A stretch of 64,000 nucleotides of DNA from Pseudoroseomonas aestuarii (GCF_042651065.1 NZ_JBHSCH010000003.1:1-64000), one strand, 5' to 3'. Positions 8,594 to 17,233 are shown, counted from the first letter of the stretch. Made by a program: numbers and translations. Notes: generated by a model from the sequence alone, not told the origin.

Positions 8594-9319
8594 ATGCCCA
8601 TGTCCGTCGAAGTCGCAGCCCTCGATCCGAAGATCATCGAGACCCTCTCCGGCATCTCCACCGCCACGCTGACCACGGTGCTGCTGAAGAAGGGCCTGCG
8701 CAACGTGTGGATGCGCGGCACCCGCCCGCTGAAGCCGGGCCAGCCGCGCCTTGTCGGCCGCGCCTTCACGCTCCGCTTCGTCCCCGCCCGCGAGGACCTG
8801 GCGACGCCGGCCTCCTGGTCCAACCCGATCTCCACCCGCAGCGCCATCGAGGCGATGCCGGAGGGCGTCATCGTGGTGGCGGACGCCATGGGCTGCACCG
8901 ATGCCGGCATCTTCGGCGACATCCTCTGCGCCCGGATGGCGAAGCGGAAGGTGGCGGCGCTGATCACCGACGGCGTGGTGCGCGACGGCGCCGGCGTCAT
9001 TGGCACCGGGCTGCCGGTGTGGTGCCAGGGCAACGCGGCGCCGCCTTCGGTCGCCGGCCTCACCTTCATCAACTGGCAGGAGCCGGTGGGCTGCGGCGGC
9101 GTCGCCGTGTTCCCGAACGATGTGGTGGTCGTCGATGATGACGGCGCCGTGCTGATCCCGGCCGCGCTGGTCGAGGAGATCGCGGACCTCGCCGCCGAGC
9201 AGGAGGCGCAGGAGAGCTGGATCATGGGCGAGGTGGAGCAGGGCGCCTCGCTGCCTGGCCTGTATCCGCCGAACGCCGAGAACAAGGCCCGCTACGAGGC
9301 GAGCCGCAAGAAGAGCTGA
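8594..9319 (+). CDS. RraA family protein (possible 4-hydroxy-4-methyl-2-oxoglutarate aldolase-like)
   Basis: A 241-residue protein of the RraA/dimethylmenaquinone-methyltransferase-like fold. The conserved metal-site segment reads ITDGVVRDGAG, and its Arg-Asp pair is the one used by class II pyruvate aldolases of this fold. Members either inhibit RNase E (RraA) or cleave 4-hydroxy-2-oxo acids such as HMG and 4-carboxy-4-hydroxy-2-oxoadipate. The catabolic neighbourhood favours an enzyme. It starts five bases after the SDR stop; ATG 8594 and ATG 8600 are both possible, and GAGG at 8587-8590 is better spaced for the second. Substrate is inferred only as an acid brought in by the TctBA system. 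Confidence 0.8.
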   Translation: MPMSVEVAALDPKIIETLSGISTATLTTVLLKKGLRNVWMRGTRPLKPGQPRLVGRAFTLRFVPAREDLATPASWSNPISTRSAIEAMPEGVIVVADAMGCTDAGIFGDILCARMAKRKVAALITDGVVRDGAGVIGTGLPVWCQGNAAPPSVAGLTFINWQEPVGCGGVAVFPNDVVVVDDDGAVLIPAALVEEIADLAAEQEAQESWIMGEVEQGASLPGLYPPNAENKARYEASRKKS

Positions 9320-9328
9320 ACCCGGCCC

Positions 9329-9363
9329 GGCGCCACGCCCTCCACCAAGAGGGGGCGGGCGCC
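9329..9363 (+). repeat. intercistronic inverted repeat before first Bug gene
   Basis: GGCGCC and GCCCTC pair with GAGGGGGC and GGCGCC across CACCAA, giving an imperfect stem just downstream of the RraA-like stop. Hairpins before receptor genes often stabilise the downstream message; that role is inferred. Confidence 0.35.
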
Positions 9364-9396
9364 ACCAGGGACGGGAGGAAGGAGAGACAAGATATC

Positions 9397-10368
9397 ATGA
9401 CCATCACCCGCCGCAGCCTCGCGGCCCTGGGTGTGGCGGCGCTGGCCGTCCGCCCGGCCAGCGCCGCCGCCTGGCCCACCGAGCGCCCGATCGTGGTGTA
9501 TGTGCCGTTCCCCCCCGGCGGCGGGGTGGACCAGATGGCGCGCGTGATCCTGCCGCATGTGCAGCGCCACCTGCCGGGCTCGACCTTCGTCGTCGAGAAC
9601 CGCCCCGGCGCGGGCAGCCAGATCGGCATGGAGGCGACCTTCAACACCAAGCCGGATGGCTATGTGCTGGGCGCCGTCACCTCGCCGGCGATGATGACCA
9701 TCCCCTTCGAGCGGCCCGTCCGCTACAAGGTGGATGAGTTCACCTACATCGCCAACGTGGTGGACGATCCGGGTGGGCTGTGGGTGAAGGCGGATTCGCC
9801 CATCAAGTCGCTGGCCGACTTGCTGGAGCGGGCGAAGAAGGACCCGGGCGGCCTCAGCTTCGGCACCACCGGCATCGGCTCCGACGACCATCTGGTGATG
9901 CTGGAGGTGGAGCAGGCGGTGCCGGGCGTCAGCTTCAGCCATGTCCCCTTCAACGGCGCCGCGCCGTTGCAGACCGCGGTGCTCGGCGGCCACCTCGATC
10001 TCGGCTGCTTCAATGTCAGCGAGGGCGGGCCGGGCTACCGCGACGGCCGCTTCCGCTGCCTGGCCCAGGCCGGCGCGCAGCGCGACCCCTCCATGCCCGA
10101 CGTGCCGACGCTGACGGAGCAGGGGGTGAAGGTGGTGGCCGGCGCGCAGCGCGGCGTCGTCGCCCCGCCCGGGCTGCCGCCGGAGATCCGGGACAAGCTC
10201 GTCACCGCCTTCCGCGCCGCGCTGTCCGACCCGCAGTTCCTGGCCGATGCCGAGCGCGTGGTGCTGCCGGTGAAGGGCATGGTGGGCGACGAGTACCGCA
10301 AGACGGTGCTGGGCCTCGATGCGCGGCTGAAGGAGATGTGGGCCCGCAAGCCCTGGCGCGACCAGTAA
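9397..10368 (+). CDS. Bug family tripartite tricarboxylate transporter receptor (first)
   Basis: A 323-residue TctC/Bug-type periplasmic solute receptor. The N-terminus (MTITRRSLAALGVAALAV) carries a twin-arginine and a hydrophobic stretch ending near Ala-Ser-Ala-Ala, a probable Tat or Sec signal. The mature part starts with the Bug signature WPTERPIVVYVPFPPGGG. These receptors bind carboxylates and deliver them to the TctA/TctB permease. GGAGGAAGGAGAG lies upstream of the ATG, a strong ribosome site fitting high receptor expression. It is followed by a terminator and a second receptor gene. Confidence 0.92.
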   Translation: MTITRRSLAALGVAALAVRPASAAAWPTERPIVVYVPFPPGGGVDQMARVILPHVQRHLPGSTFVVENRPGAGSQIGMEATFNTKPDGYVLGAVTSPAMMTIPFERPVRYKVDEFTYIANVVDDPGGLWVKADSPIKSLADLLERAKKDPGGLSFGTTGIGSDDHLVMLEVEQAVPGVSFSHVPFNGAAPLQTAVLGGHLDLGCFNVSEGGPGYRDGRFRCLAQAGAQRDPSMPDVPTLTEQGVKVVAGAQRGVVAPPGLPPEIRDKLVTAFRAALSDPQFLADAERVVLPVKGMVGDEYRKTVLGLDARLKEMWARKPWRDQ

Positions 10369-10382
10369 GCCGCGCCGGCCGG

Positions 10383-10413
10383 GGCCGCGCCCTTCAGGAG
10401 GGCGCGGCCTTTT
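10383..10413 (+). terminator. Rho-independent terminator after first Bug receptor
   Basis: GGCCGCGCCC / GGGCGCGGCC form a perfect 10-bp stem around TTCAGGA and are followed by TTTT. It lies 14 bases after the receptor stop, so the SDR-RraA-Bug message probably ends here at least partly. Confidence 0.8.
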
Positions 10414-10421
10414 CTATGCTA

Positions 10422-10446
10422 CCAACTGTTGACAGTTTAATGTTGG
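10422..10446 (+). promoter_or_regulatory. nested inverted repeat with TTGACA, upstream of second Bug gene
   Basis: ACTGT-TG-ACAGT (10425-10436) is nested inside the arms CCAAC (10422-10426) and GTTGG (10442-10446). It contains a perfect -35-like TTGACA at 10429-10434. No good -10 is seen 17 bases downstream. This is a candidate operator/promoter for separate control of the second receptor and TctBA. Confidence 0.4.
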
Positions 10447-10523
10447 GGGCCACAGGCTGCGCCCCATCGGGACAGTAAAAGGCCACAGCCGCGCGGCCGA
10501 CGCGGCAGGGCCGAGGAGGAAAA

Positions 10524-11543
10524 ATGGACAAGATCGAGGCCCTGGCGCGCGGTGACGCCCTCCCTGGCGCGAATGCCGGCTGGTGCCGCCGCGCGCTGCT
10601 CTCCGGGCTCGGGGGGGCGCTGCTCGCCGCCCCCTTCATCCGCCCCGCGCGCGCGGCGGGCTTCCCGCAGCGCCCGATCGAGGTGGTGACCCATGCCGGC
10701 GTCGGTGGCGGCACCGACATCACCGCCCGGATGATGATGATGCAGGCGCCGGCCGAGCTGGGCGGCGAGATGACGGTGGTGAACAAGACCGGCGGCAGCG
10801 GCGCCGCCGCCATCGCCTACGCCGCCAGCCGCCCCAAGGACGGCCACACCCTGCTGCTGGTGACGCAGAGCCATATCCTGACCATGCTGCGCATGCGCCT
10901 GCCGGTGCAGTTCGACGACCTTGTGCCGCTGGCGCGCGGCACGGCGGACGCGCAGGTGGTGATGGTGCGGGCCGGCGGCCCGCTGCGCTCGGCCGACGCG
11001 CTGCGCGAGCAGGGGCGGAGCCGCTCGCTGAAGATCGGCGTCACGGCGGTGGGCAGCCTGGACCATGTGGCGAGCTTCGGCTTCGCCCGCGCGGCGGCGT
11101 TGCAGCCGCTCTCGGCCGTGCCCTTCCGCGGCGGTGGCGACATCGTGGTGAACCTAGTCGGCGGCAACATCGACATCGGCCTGCTGAACTACGCCGAGGC
11201 GGAATCGCAGATCACCGCCGGCGAGGTGCGCCCGCTGCTGGTGCTCTCCGACGCGCGCATCGCCGCCCTGCCGGACACGCCCACGGCGAAGGAGGCCGGC
11301 ATCGACTTCTCGGCCACGGTGGCGCGCGGCTACTGCGTGCTGAAGGGCACGCCGGAGGACCGCGTGGCGAAGCTGCGCGAGGGGCTGGTGCGCGCCATGC
11401 GGACGCCGGCCTATGGCAATTACCTCGCCAGTTCCGGCCAGTCGGCCGACAGCGTGGCGGGTGCCGAGGGCTGGGCGCGGCAGCTCGCCGAGTACCAGGC
11501 GCTCAGCCGCGAGGCGCTGGCCGAGCTGGGGCTGGCGCGGTGA
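10524..11543 (+). CDS. Bug family tripartite tricarboxylate transporter receptor (second)
   Basis: A 339-residue Bug-type receptor. A long N-region precedes a twin-arginine signal (CRRALLSGLGGALLAAPF) that ends near PARAAG, then the mature start FPQRPIEVVTHAG. The start ATG follows AGGAGGAAAA, a near-perfect ribosome site. Its stop overlaps the GTG of tctB (GTGA), so this receptor rather than the first is translationally coupled to the permease. It differs in sequence from the first receptor, which suggests that the two recognise different ligands. Confidence 0.92.
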   Translation: MDKIEALARGDALPGANAGWCRRALLSGLGGALLAAPFIRPARAAGFPQRPIEVVTHAGVGGGTDITARMMMMQAPAELGGEMTVVNKTGGSGAAAIAYAASRPKDGHTLLLVTQSHILTMLRMRLPVQFDDLVPLARGTADAQVVMVRAGGPLRSADALREQGRSRSLKIGVTAVGSLDHVASFGFARAAALQPLSAVPFRGGGDIVVNLVGGNIDIGLLNYAEAESQITAGEVRPLLVLSDARIAALPDTPTAKEAGIDFSATVARGYCVLKGTPEDRVAKLREGLVRAMRTPAYGNYLASSGQSADSVAGAEGWARQLAEYQALSREALAELGLAR

Positions 11544-12016
11544 GCCGCCCCACCCCCTTCCTGTGGCGGGACCGGCGCGTGGCGCTGGCGGTGGCCGCCG
11601 TCGCCCTGGCCTTCCTCGCCGGCACCTTCAGCTTCGACGCGGTGCCGGCGGCGCTGATGGAAGGCATGGGCGCCAGCGAGTTCCCGCGCCTGGTGGGCTT
11701 CGTCATCCTGCTGCTGGCCCTGGTGCTGGCGCTGCAGCCCGCCCCGGCGGAGGAGGAGGCGCTGCCCGCCATCAACCGCTGCGGCTGGGCCACCTTCGCC
11801 GCCTGCCTGGCCTTCCTGGTGGTGCTGGCGCTGGCCGGCATGCTGGTGGCCATGTTCGCCTTCATGGTCGGCGTGGGCTGGCTGTGGGGGGAGCGGCGCC
11901 CCGGCGTGCTGCTGGCCAGCGCCGGCGGCATGGTGCTCTGCCTCTGGCTGCTCTTAGTGCGCGTGTTCGGCCTCACCCTGCCGGGCGGCCTGCTCGGCGA
12001 CATGCTGTTCAACTGA
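11540..12016 (+). CDS. tctB: TctB family small membrane subunit
   Basis: A 158-residue protein with four hydrophobic segments typical of TctB, the small membrane subunit of TTT transporters. It begins at a GTG overlapping the preceding stop by four bases. The segment FPRLVGFVILLLALVLAL is characteristic of the family. TctB partners TctA in a sodium- or proton-driven carboxylate permease. Sixteen bases separate it from tctA. Confidence 0.88.
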   Translation: MSRPTPFLWRDRRVALAVAAVALAFLAGTFSFDAVPAALMEGMGASEFPRLVGFVILLLALVLALQPAPAEEEALPAINRCGWATFAACLAFLVVLALAGMLVAMFAFMVGVGWLWGERRPGVLLASAGGMVLCLWLLLVRVFGLTLPGGLLGDMLFN

Positions 12017-12031
12017 GCGGGGCGCACGGAC

Positions 12032-13534
12032 ATGGAAGCCTTCCTGAGCGGCATGGCGGTCCTGGCGGACCCCTTCATCCTCGGCATGACGGTGGCGGGC
12101 ACGCTGCTCGGCGTGTTCGTCGGCGCGCTGCCCGGCATCGGCGGCAGCACCACGCTGGCGCTGCTGCTGCCGCTGACCATCGGCATCAACCCCATCGCCT
12201 CGCTCGCCTTCATGGGCGCGGTGTATTGCGGCGCCAATTTCGGCGGCTCGATCACCGCCATCCTGGTGAACAGCCCCGGCGACCCCTCGGCCTCGGCCAC
12301 GGCGCTCGAGGGCTACAAGATGGCGGAGAAGGGCGAGGCGGGGCTGGCGCTCGGCATGTCCGCCGTCGCCAGCGCCATCGGCGGCATCTTCAGCGTCATC
12401 GTCATGATCGTGGCGGCGCCGCTGCTGGCGCGGGCGGCCTACAGCTTCGGCCCGCCGGAATACTTCGCGCTGGCGCTGTTCGGCCTGTCGATGTGCGCGG
12501 CGGTGGGCGGCGATTCCCCGGTGAAGAACCTCATCGCCGCGGCGTTCGGCGTGGCGCTCGCCACGGTCGGCATCGACCTGACCACCGGGGTGGAGCGCTT
12601 CACCTTCGGCCTCTACGACCTGACGGACGGGATCGGCTTCGTGCCCGTGCTGATCGGCCTGTTCGCGCTGGCGGAGATGTTCGACCAGGCCAGCCGCCAG
12701 CATTCCCTGGGCAAGCTGCTGAAGCTGGATTCCGTGCGTATCCCCGGCATGGCGGAGTTCCGCAAATGCGCCAGGAGCATCGTGCTGGGCAGCGGGCTCG
12801 GCACCTTCATCGGCGCGCTGCCGGCGCTCGGCGCCACCACCGCCGCGCTGGTCTCCTACAACGAGACGCGGCGCTGGTCGAAGCACAAGCATGAATTCGG
12901 CCATGGCGCGATCGAGGGCGTGGCGGGGCCGGAGGCGGCCAACAACTCGGCCGTCGGCGGCGCCATGGTGCCGACCCTGGCGCTCGGCATCCCCGGCAGC
13001 TCCACCACCGCCATCATGCTGGCGGCGCTGGTGGTGCAGGGCGTGCGCCCGGGGCCGCATCTGTTCAACGAGCAGCCGACGCTGCTCTACGCCGTCTTCG
13101 CCTCCATGCTGGCGGCCAACCTCATCTACCTGGTGCTGGGGCTGTATTCGGCGAAGCTCTTCGCGCGCATCAGCATGGTGCCGCCGGCGCTGCTGTGGCC
13201 GGCCGTCTTCGTCCTGTCGGTCATCGGCGCCTACGGGCCGAACCAGTCGATGGGCGAAGTCTACCTGATGCTGTTCTTCGGCGTGGTGGGGCTGCTGTTC
13301 CGCCGCCACGGCTTCTCGCCGGCGCCGCTGGTGATGGGGCTGGTGCTGGGCTCGCTGCTCGAGGAATCGCTGAAGCAGTCGCTGCTGATCTTCCAGGATG
13401 GCTGGGTGCTGGGCTTCCTGGGCCGGCCGATCGCGCTGCTGCTGATCGGCGTCACGCTGCTCGGGCTGGGCGCGCCCTGGGTGCTGCGGCTGGTGGCGCG
13501 GCTGCGCGGCCCTGCCGGCCGGCGGGTGGCCTGA
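12032..13534 (+). CDS. tctA: TctA family tripartite tricarboxylate transporter permease
   Basis: A 500-residue polytopic permease, the usual TctA length. It has the family signature GALPGIGGSTTLALLLPLT in the first third and a second PALGATTAALVSY repeat, consistent with an inverted duplicated architecture. The segment GPEAANNSAVGGAMVPTLAL is also typical. It forms the channel with TctB and takes ligand from the Bug receptors upstream. Last gene of the island; the next gene converges on it. Confidence 0.93.
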   Translation: MEAFLSGMAVLADPFILGMTVAGTLLGVFVGALPGIGGSTTLALLLPLTIGINPIASLAFMGAVYCGANFGGSITAILVNSPGDPSASATALEGYKMAEKGEAGLALGMSAVASAIGGIFSVIVMIVAAPLLARAAYSFGPPEYFALALFGLSMCAAVGGDSPVKNLIAAAFGVALATVGIDLTTGVERFTFGLYDLTDGIGFVPVLIGLFALAEMFDQASRQHSLGKLLKLDSVRIPGMAEFRKCARSIVLGSGLGTFIGALPALGATTAALVSYNETRRWSKHKHEFGHGAIEGVAGPEAANNSAVGGAMVPTLALGIPGSSTTAIMLAALVVQGVRPGPHLFNEQPTLLYAVFASMLAANLIYLVLGLYSAKLFARISMVPPALLWPAVFVLSVIGAYGPNQSMGEVYLMLFFGVVGLLFRRHGFSPAPLVMGLVLGSLLEESLKQSLLIFQDGWVLGFLGRPIALLLIGVTLLGLGAPWVLRLVARLRGPAGRRVA

Positions 13535-13541
13535 GGCTGGC

Positions 13542-13567
13542 GGGCGGGGGGAGGAGAACCCCCGCCC
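13542..13567. terminator. convergent hairpin between tctA and HU
   Basis: GGGCGGGGG / CCCCCGCCC form a perfect 9-bp stem with loop GAGGAGAA, seven bases after the tctA stop and nine from the HU stop. It lacks a T tract. Confidence 0.5.
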
Positions 13568-13576
13568 GGCCGCCTG

Positions 13577-13846
13577 TCAGACCGCCTTCTTCAGGTTGGG
13601 CGAGGCCTTGAAGCGGACGGTCTTGCCCGCCTTGATCTTCACCGGCTCGCCGGTGCGGGGGTTCATGCCCTTGCGCGCCTTGGTCTTGCGCACGGCGAAG
13701 GTGCCGAAGCTGGGCAGGGTGAAGCCGCCATTCTTCTTCATTTCCTTGACGATGGCCGCAATCAGGTCACCGGCGGCACGATTGGCGGCGACGCCGGTGC
13801 AGCCCGTGGAATCCTGGATGACCTGGGAAATGAAGGCCTTCGACAT
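13577..13846 (-). CDS. hup: HU family DNA-binding protein
   Basis: An 89-residue histone-like protein of normal HU length. It has the helical dimerisation part (AAGDLIAAIVKEMKKNGG), the turn LPSFGTF, and the beta-arm MNPRTGEPV carrying the intercalating proline of the RNPxTG motif. HU bends and compacts chromosomal DNA. The Lys-rich arm and C-terminal tail (PNLKKAV) are typical. Only a weak A-rich ribosome site precedes the ATG. Confidence 0.93.
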   Translation of the reverse strand: MSKAFISQVIQDSTGCTGVAANRAAGDLIAAIVKEMKKNGGFTLPSFGTFAVRKTKARKGMNPRTGEPVKIKAGKTVRFKASPNLKKAV

Positions 13847-14084
13847 ATCTGACTTTGCTTTCTTTATCGGTAAGGTCGGTGCGTGGCGCCGGGTCTGGCG
13901 CGGCGCTGCTTAGCAATCCCGGCAGGGCTCCGCCAGCGGCCGCCGCTGTGGCCGGCACGCCACGCCGCAGGGCAGACATGCCCCGGAAGGTCCATGCGAT
14001 GCTGCAACAGGAAGCCGCGGCAGCGGGCCCTGACGAAGCCATGCTACAAGCTGCCGAAACCGCTTCAGACCTTCCGCCCGGACA

Positions 14085-15212
14085 ATGTTTCCCCTGCCTG
14101 ATGTCAGCACGGTCCGCCTGTGCAGCCTGCTTCTGAGCATAGCCTTCACGGCGGTCTTCCTGGTCCTCTGGCGTGGCCGCCGGGAAGACGATCATCTGCT
14201 GCACTGGGCCCTCAGCTCGGCGCTCTACACGGCGGTGCTGCTGGGCTTCCAGCTCTTCACCGACACGCTGCCGCCATGGCCGGGAAGCCTGTTCTTCGCC
14301 TCGCTGGTGGGCAGCAACCTGCTGCTGATCAGCGGCGCCCGGGTGTTCGAGGGACAGCGGCCCTTCGCCGCCTGGATGCTGCTGCCGCTGCTGGGCTGCG
14401 CCCTGGCCTATTCCGCGCCGTTCTGGCTGGCGGCGTGGGGGCTTCCGCTGCCGATGCCTCAGGCCGGCCGGATCTGCGGCACGCTGGGATTGCTGGCTGG
14501 CGTCTGCCTGGTGGGCTGGGTGCTGCTGCGCGGGGGCGGCGCCGGATGGCGCGGCCGGCGCATCGCCGGGCTGGCGATGCTCGGCTATGTGCCGGGCTAT
14601 GTCGTCGCCATCCTGCTGGAGTTCGATGGCGCGGCGAGGCTCAATGCCGCGGCCCTGCTGCCGATGCTGTCCGACCAGCTCCTGCTGGCGGTGCTGTATC
14701 TCGGCCTGCTGTCCATGCCGGGCGAGCGCGCCCAGCAGACCCTGCGCGAGGCCGCGCTGCGGGACCCGCTGACCGGCGCCTGGAACCGCGCCGGGCTGGA
14801 GGCGCAGCGGCCTGCGCTGGTCATGGCCGGCGCCGCGCTGATCCTGATCGACATCGACCATTTCAAGTCGATCAACGACCGGCACGGACACGCGGCGGGA
14901 GATGCGGTGCTGGCCTCTCTGGCCGCGCGGGCGGCGGCGCTGGCGGCGGAGCAAGGAGGGTGGCTGGCCCGGCAGCACGGCGACGAGTTCGTCGCCGTGC
15001 TGCCGGATGCCTCGGCCGAGGAAGGGCAGCTCCTGGCCCGGCGGATGCGCGGCGCGGTGGCGGCCGGCGGGCCGGGGCTGCCGCCCTACACGGTCAGCCT
15101 GGGGCTGACCATGGTGGCCCCCGGCGAGGCCGGGCTGGAGCACGCCATGGCCCGTGCCGACGACCGGCTCTACCAGGCCAAGGCGCTGGGGCGAGACCAG
15201 CTCGCCCTCTGA
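14085..15212 (+). CDS. membrane-anchored diguanylate cyclase with HGDEF motif
   Basis: A 375-residue protein with about six hydrophobic segments in residues 1-210 and a GGDEF domain from about 222 to the end. The domain start RDPLTGAWNRAGLE, the metal-binding DIDHFKSINDRHGHAAGD and the terminal RADDRLYQAK are all intact. The signature itself reads HGDEF (298-302) in place of GGDEF. The first position tolerates substitution in some active cyclases, so synthesis of c-di-GMP is likely but not certain. No RxxD inhibitory site lies just before it. The N-terminal membrane part matches no sensor I recognise. Confidence 0.85.
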   Translation: MFPLPDVSTVRLCSLLLSIAFTAVFLVLWRGRREDDHLLHWALSSALYTAVLLGFQLFTDTLPPWPGSLFFASLVGSNLLLISGARVFEGQRPFAAWMLLPLLGCALAYSAPFWLAAWGLPLPMPQAGRICGTLGLLAGVCLVGWVLLRGGGAGWRGRRIAGLAMLGYVPGYVVAILLEFDGAARLNAAALLPMLSDQLLLAVLYLGLLSMPGERAQQTLREAALRDPLTGAWNRAGLEAQRPALVMAGAALILIDIDHFKSINDRHGHAAGDAVLASLAARAAALAAEQGGWLARQHGDEFVAVLPDASAEEGQLLARRMRGAVAAGGPGLPPYTVSLGLTMVAPGEAGLEHAMARADDRLYQAKALGRDQLAL

Positions 15213-15221
15213 CGCGGCCCT

Positions 15222-16415
15222 TCAGCCGGCGGCGGCGAGGCTGGCCGGGCCGTGCGCCGCCTTCCAGGCGGCGAGGCGGGAGAGCGCCTCCTCCAGCACT
15301 TCCACCCGCTTGCAGAAGGCGAAGCGGACGAAGTGCTTCGGCGCGTCCGGCCCCGGATAGAAGGCCGAGACCGGAATGGCCGTCACCTTCGCCACCTCGG
15401 TCAGGTGACGGCAGAAGGCAATGTCGTCGCCCGCGAAGCCGAGCGGCGTGAAGTCGGCCGTGACGAAGTAGCTGCCGCGCGCCGGCAGCACGCCGAAGCC
15501 GAGCGCCGCCAGCCCCTCGGCCAGCCGGTCCCGCTTGGCCTGCAGGTCGGTGGAGAGGCTCTCGAAATAGGCGTCGTCCTTCGCCAGCCCCACCGCCACG
15601 GCGCGCTGCAGGTTGGGCGCGGTGGTGAAGGTGAGGTTCTGGTGTGCCTTGGCCACGTTGGGCGCCAGGCCGCGGTCGGTGGTGATGTAGCCCACCTTCC
15701 AGCCGGTGAGGCTGAAGGTCTTGCCGGCCGAGCCGATTCGCATGCAGCGCTCGCGCATGCCGGGGAGCGTCATCAGCGGGATGTGGCGCCAGCCATCGAA
15801 GGTGAGGTGCTCATACACCTCGTCGCACACCGCGTAGGTGTCGTGGCGCTGGCACAGATCGGCGATGAAGGTCAGCTCGGCGGCGGTGAACACCTTGCTC
15901 GCCGGGTTCATCGGCGAGTTGAGCAGGATCGCCTTGGTCTTCGGGCCGAAGGCGGCGGCCAGCTCGGCGCGCGGCAGCTCCCACTTGGGCGGGCTGAGGC
16001 GCACCAGCTTCGGCACCGCGCCCAGCAGCTTCACCACCGGCAGGTAGGTGTCGTAGAGCGGCTCCAGCAGCACCACCTCGTCGCCCGGGTTCAGCACGGC
16101 CATCAGGCAGGCGGTCAGCGCCTCGGTGGCGCCGGAGGTGACGATCACCTCCGAATCGGGGTCGATCTCCAGCCCGTAGAAGCGGCGGTTCGCCGCCGCC
16201 ACGGCACGGCGCAGCTCCGGCAGGCCGGTCAGCGGCGGGTACTGGTTGCGGTTGTCGAGCAGCGCGTCGGCGGCGGCGCGCACCACATCCTCCGGACCCT
16301 CGTAGTCCGGGAAGCCCTGGCCGAGATTGATGGCGCCATGCTGCATGGCGAGCGCCGACATGACGGTGAAGACGGTGGTGCCGGTCGCGGAGAGCAGGTC
16401 GTTCTGCGGCTTCAT
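15222..16415 (-). CDS. aminotransferase class I/II (methionine/kynurenine aminotransferase-like)
   Basis: A 397-residue fold-type I PLP enzyme. The Schiff-base lysine is Lys232 in GSAGKTFSLTGWKVGY. NSPMNPASKVF carries the substrate/PLP-binding Asn-Pro, and the C-terminal Arg region FVRFAFCK binds the carboxylate. The pattern resembles E. coli YbdL and kynurenine aminotransferases, which prefer methionine, aromatic amino acids or kynurenine. I chose MKPQNDLLSATG at 16415; an upstream in-frame ATG at 16598 adds an Arg/Pro-rich prefix unlike the family. The exact amino acid is not decidable from sequence. Confidence 0.87.
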   Translation of the reverse strand: MKPQNDLLSATGTTVFTVMSALAMQHGAINLGQGFPDYEGPEDVVRAAADALLDNRNQYPPLTGLPELRRAVAAANRRFYGLEIDPDSEVIVTSGATEALTACLMAVLNPGDEVVLLEPLYDTYLPVVKLLGAVPKLVRLSPPKWELPRAELAAAFGPKTKAILLNSPMNPASKVFTAAELTFIADLCQRHDTYAVCDEVYEHLTFDGWRHIPLMTLPGMRERCMRIGSAGKTFSLTGWKVGYITTDRGLAPNVAKAHQNLTFTTAPNLQRAVAVGLAKDDAYFESLSTDLQAKRDRLAEGLAALGFGVLPARGSYFVTADFTPLGFAGDDIAFCRHLTEVAKVTAIPVSAFYPGPDAPKHFVRFAFCKRVEVLEEALSRLAAWKAAHGPASLAAAG

Positions 16416-16802
16416 GGGCGGAATGCACTGTCCAACAGGGGTCCCGCGCGCGGGGCGGGGACGACGCGGCCCGCTGCTCCAGGGGAAGCCTCCCCCGCGC
16501 CCCGGCCCCGGGCGGAGGCGGATAATGGTGGGGCGCGCCGGTGGGTGCAACCATGATGCTGTGCATGGCTGCCACTTCCGCGGGCAGGGTGCCTGCAATG
16601 CAGGCGAAGCGTGGCCTGGACCCCGCCAAAAACCCTTCGCACGCCATTGCCGGGCTGGCCTGGGGCGTGCGACACAGCAGGCGAGCCGCCCGCCGCCCAG
16701 GTCGGATGATCCGGAGACGGATCAGCCAGCAGCAGGGCGGAAACCCGGGAGGAAGGAAGGACGGACCGCGCACCCCAGCGGGGCGGTCCGTGAACGGAGC
16801 CG
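16416..16802. promoter_or_regulatory. intergenic region upstream of glnB
   Basis: This 387-bp gap separates the divergent aminotransferase and glnB. It contains a 15-bp palindrome GCCTGCA-A-TGCAGGC at 16591-16605. It also contains a weak sigma54-like string TGGCCTGGGGCGTGC at 16656-16670, with GG and GC ten bases apart as at -24/-12. Nitrogen-controlled glnB promoters in alphaproteobacteria often combine sigma54 and NtrC sites, so this is suggestive, but the match is partial. No gene is evident within the gap. Confidence 0.35.
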
Positions 16803-17141
16803 ATGAAGAAGATCGAGGCGATCATCAAGCCCTTCAAGCTCGACGAGGTGAAGGACGCGCTGCACGAGATCGGGCTGCAGGGCCTGACCGTGGTCGAGGC
16901 CAAGGGCTTCGGGCGCCAGAAGGGCCACACCGAGCTGTATCGCGGCGCCGAATATGTCGTCGACTTCCTGCCGAAGGTGAAGATCGAGGTGGTCTGCGCC
17001 GACGATCTCGCCGAGCGCGCGATCGAGGCCATCCAGGCCGCCGCCCGCACGGGCCGCATCGGCGACGGCAAGATCTTCGTCTCGGATGTCTATGAGGTCA
17101 TCCGCATCCGCACCGGTGAACGGGGCGAGGACGCGGTCTGA
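16803..17141 (+). CDS. glnB: nitrogen regulatory protein P-II
   Basis: A 112-residue P-II protein of exact family length. The N-terminus MKKIEAIIKPFKLDEVK and the T-loop RGAEYVVDFLPK are canonical. Tyr51 is the residue uridylylated by GlnD, and the C-terminal signature GRIGDGKIFVSDVYEVIRIRTGE is present. P-II senses 2-oxoglutarate and ATP/ADP and controls glutamine synthetase adenylylation and NtrB. It lies 167 bp upstream of glnA, the classical glnBA arrangement. Confidence 0.97.
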   Translation: MKKIEAIIKPFKLDEVKDALHEIGLQGLTVVEAKGFGRQKGHTELYRGAEYVVDFLPKVKIEVVCADDLAERAIEAIQAAARTGRIGDGKIFVSDVYEVIRIRTGERGEDAV

Positions 17142-17203
17142 CCACGGGGATTCCGCCCTCCGCCGCAGCCTGACCGGCGCGCGGCGGCGGGCGGCGCAGC
17201 ACT

Positions 17204-17233
17204 GGCGGGCGCGCGCGTGGCGCGCGCGCCGCC
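17204..17233 (+). repeat. GC hairpin between glnB and glnA
   Basis: A 13-bp GC-only stem with one bulged G (GGCGGGCGCGCGCG / CGCGCGCGCCGCC, loop TGG) lies in the glnB-glnA gap. It has no T tract. It may attenuate glnB read-through or protect message ends; a glnA promoter probably lies nearby. Confidence 0.4.

Noticed and set aside
13847..14084. Short plus-strand frames between HU and the diguanylate cyclase
   Set aside because: They overlap each other in different frames, lack ribosome sites and have no motif; the gap is probably promoter DNA.
16656..16670. A firm sigma54 promoter call for glnB
   Set aside because: Only GG/GC spacing and part of the consensus fit; kept only as a weak remark.
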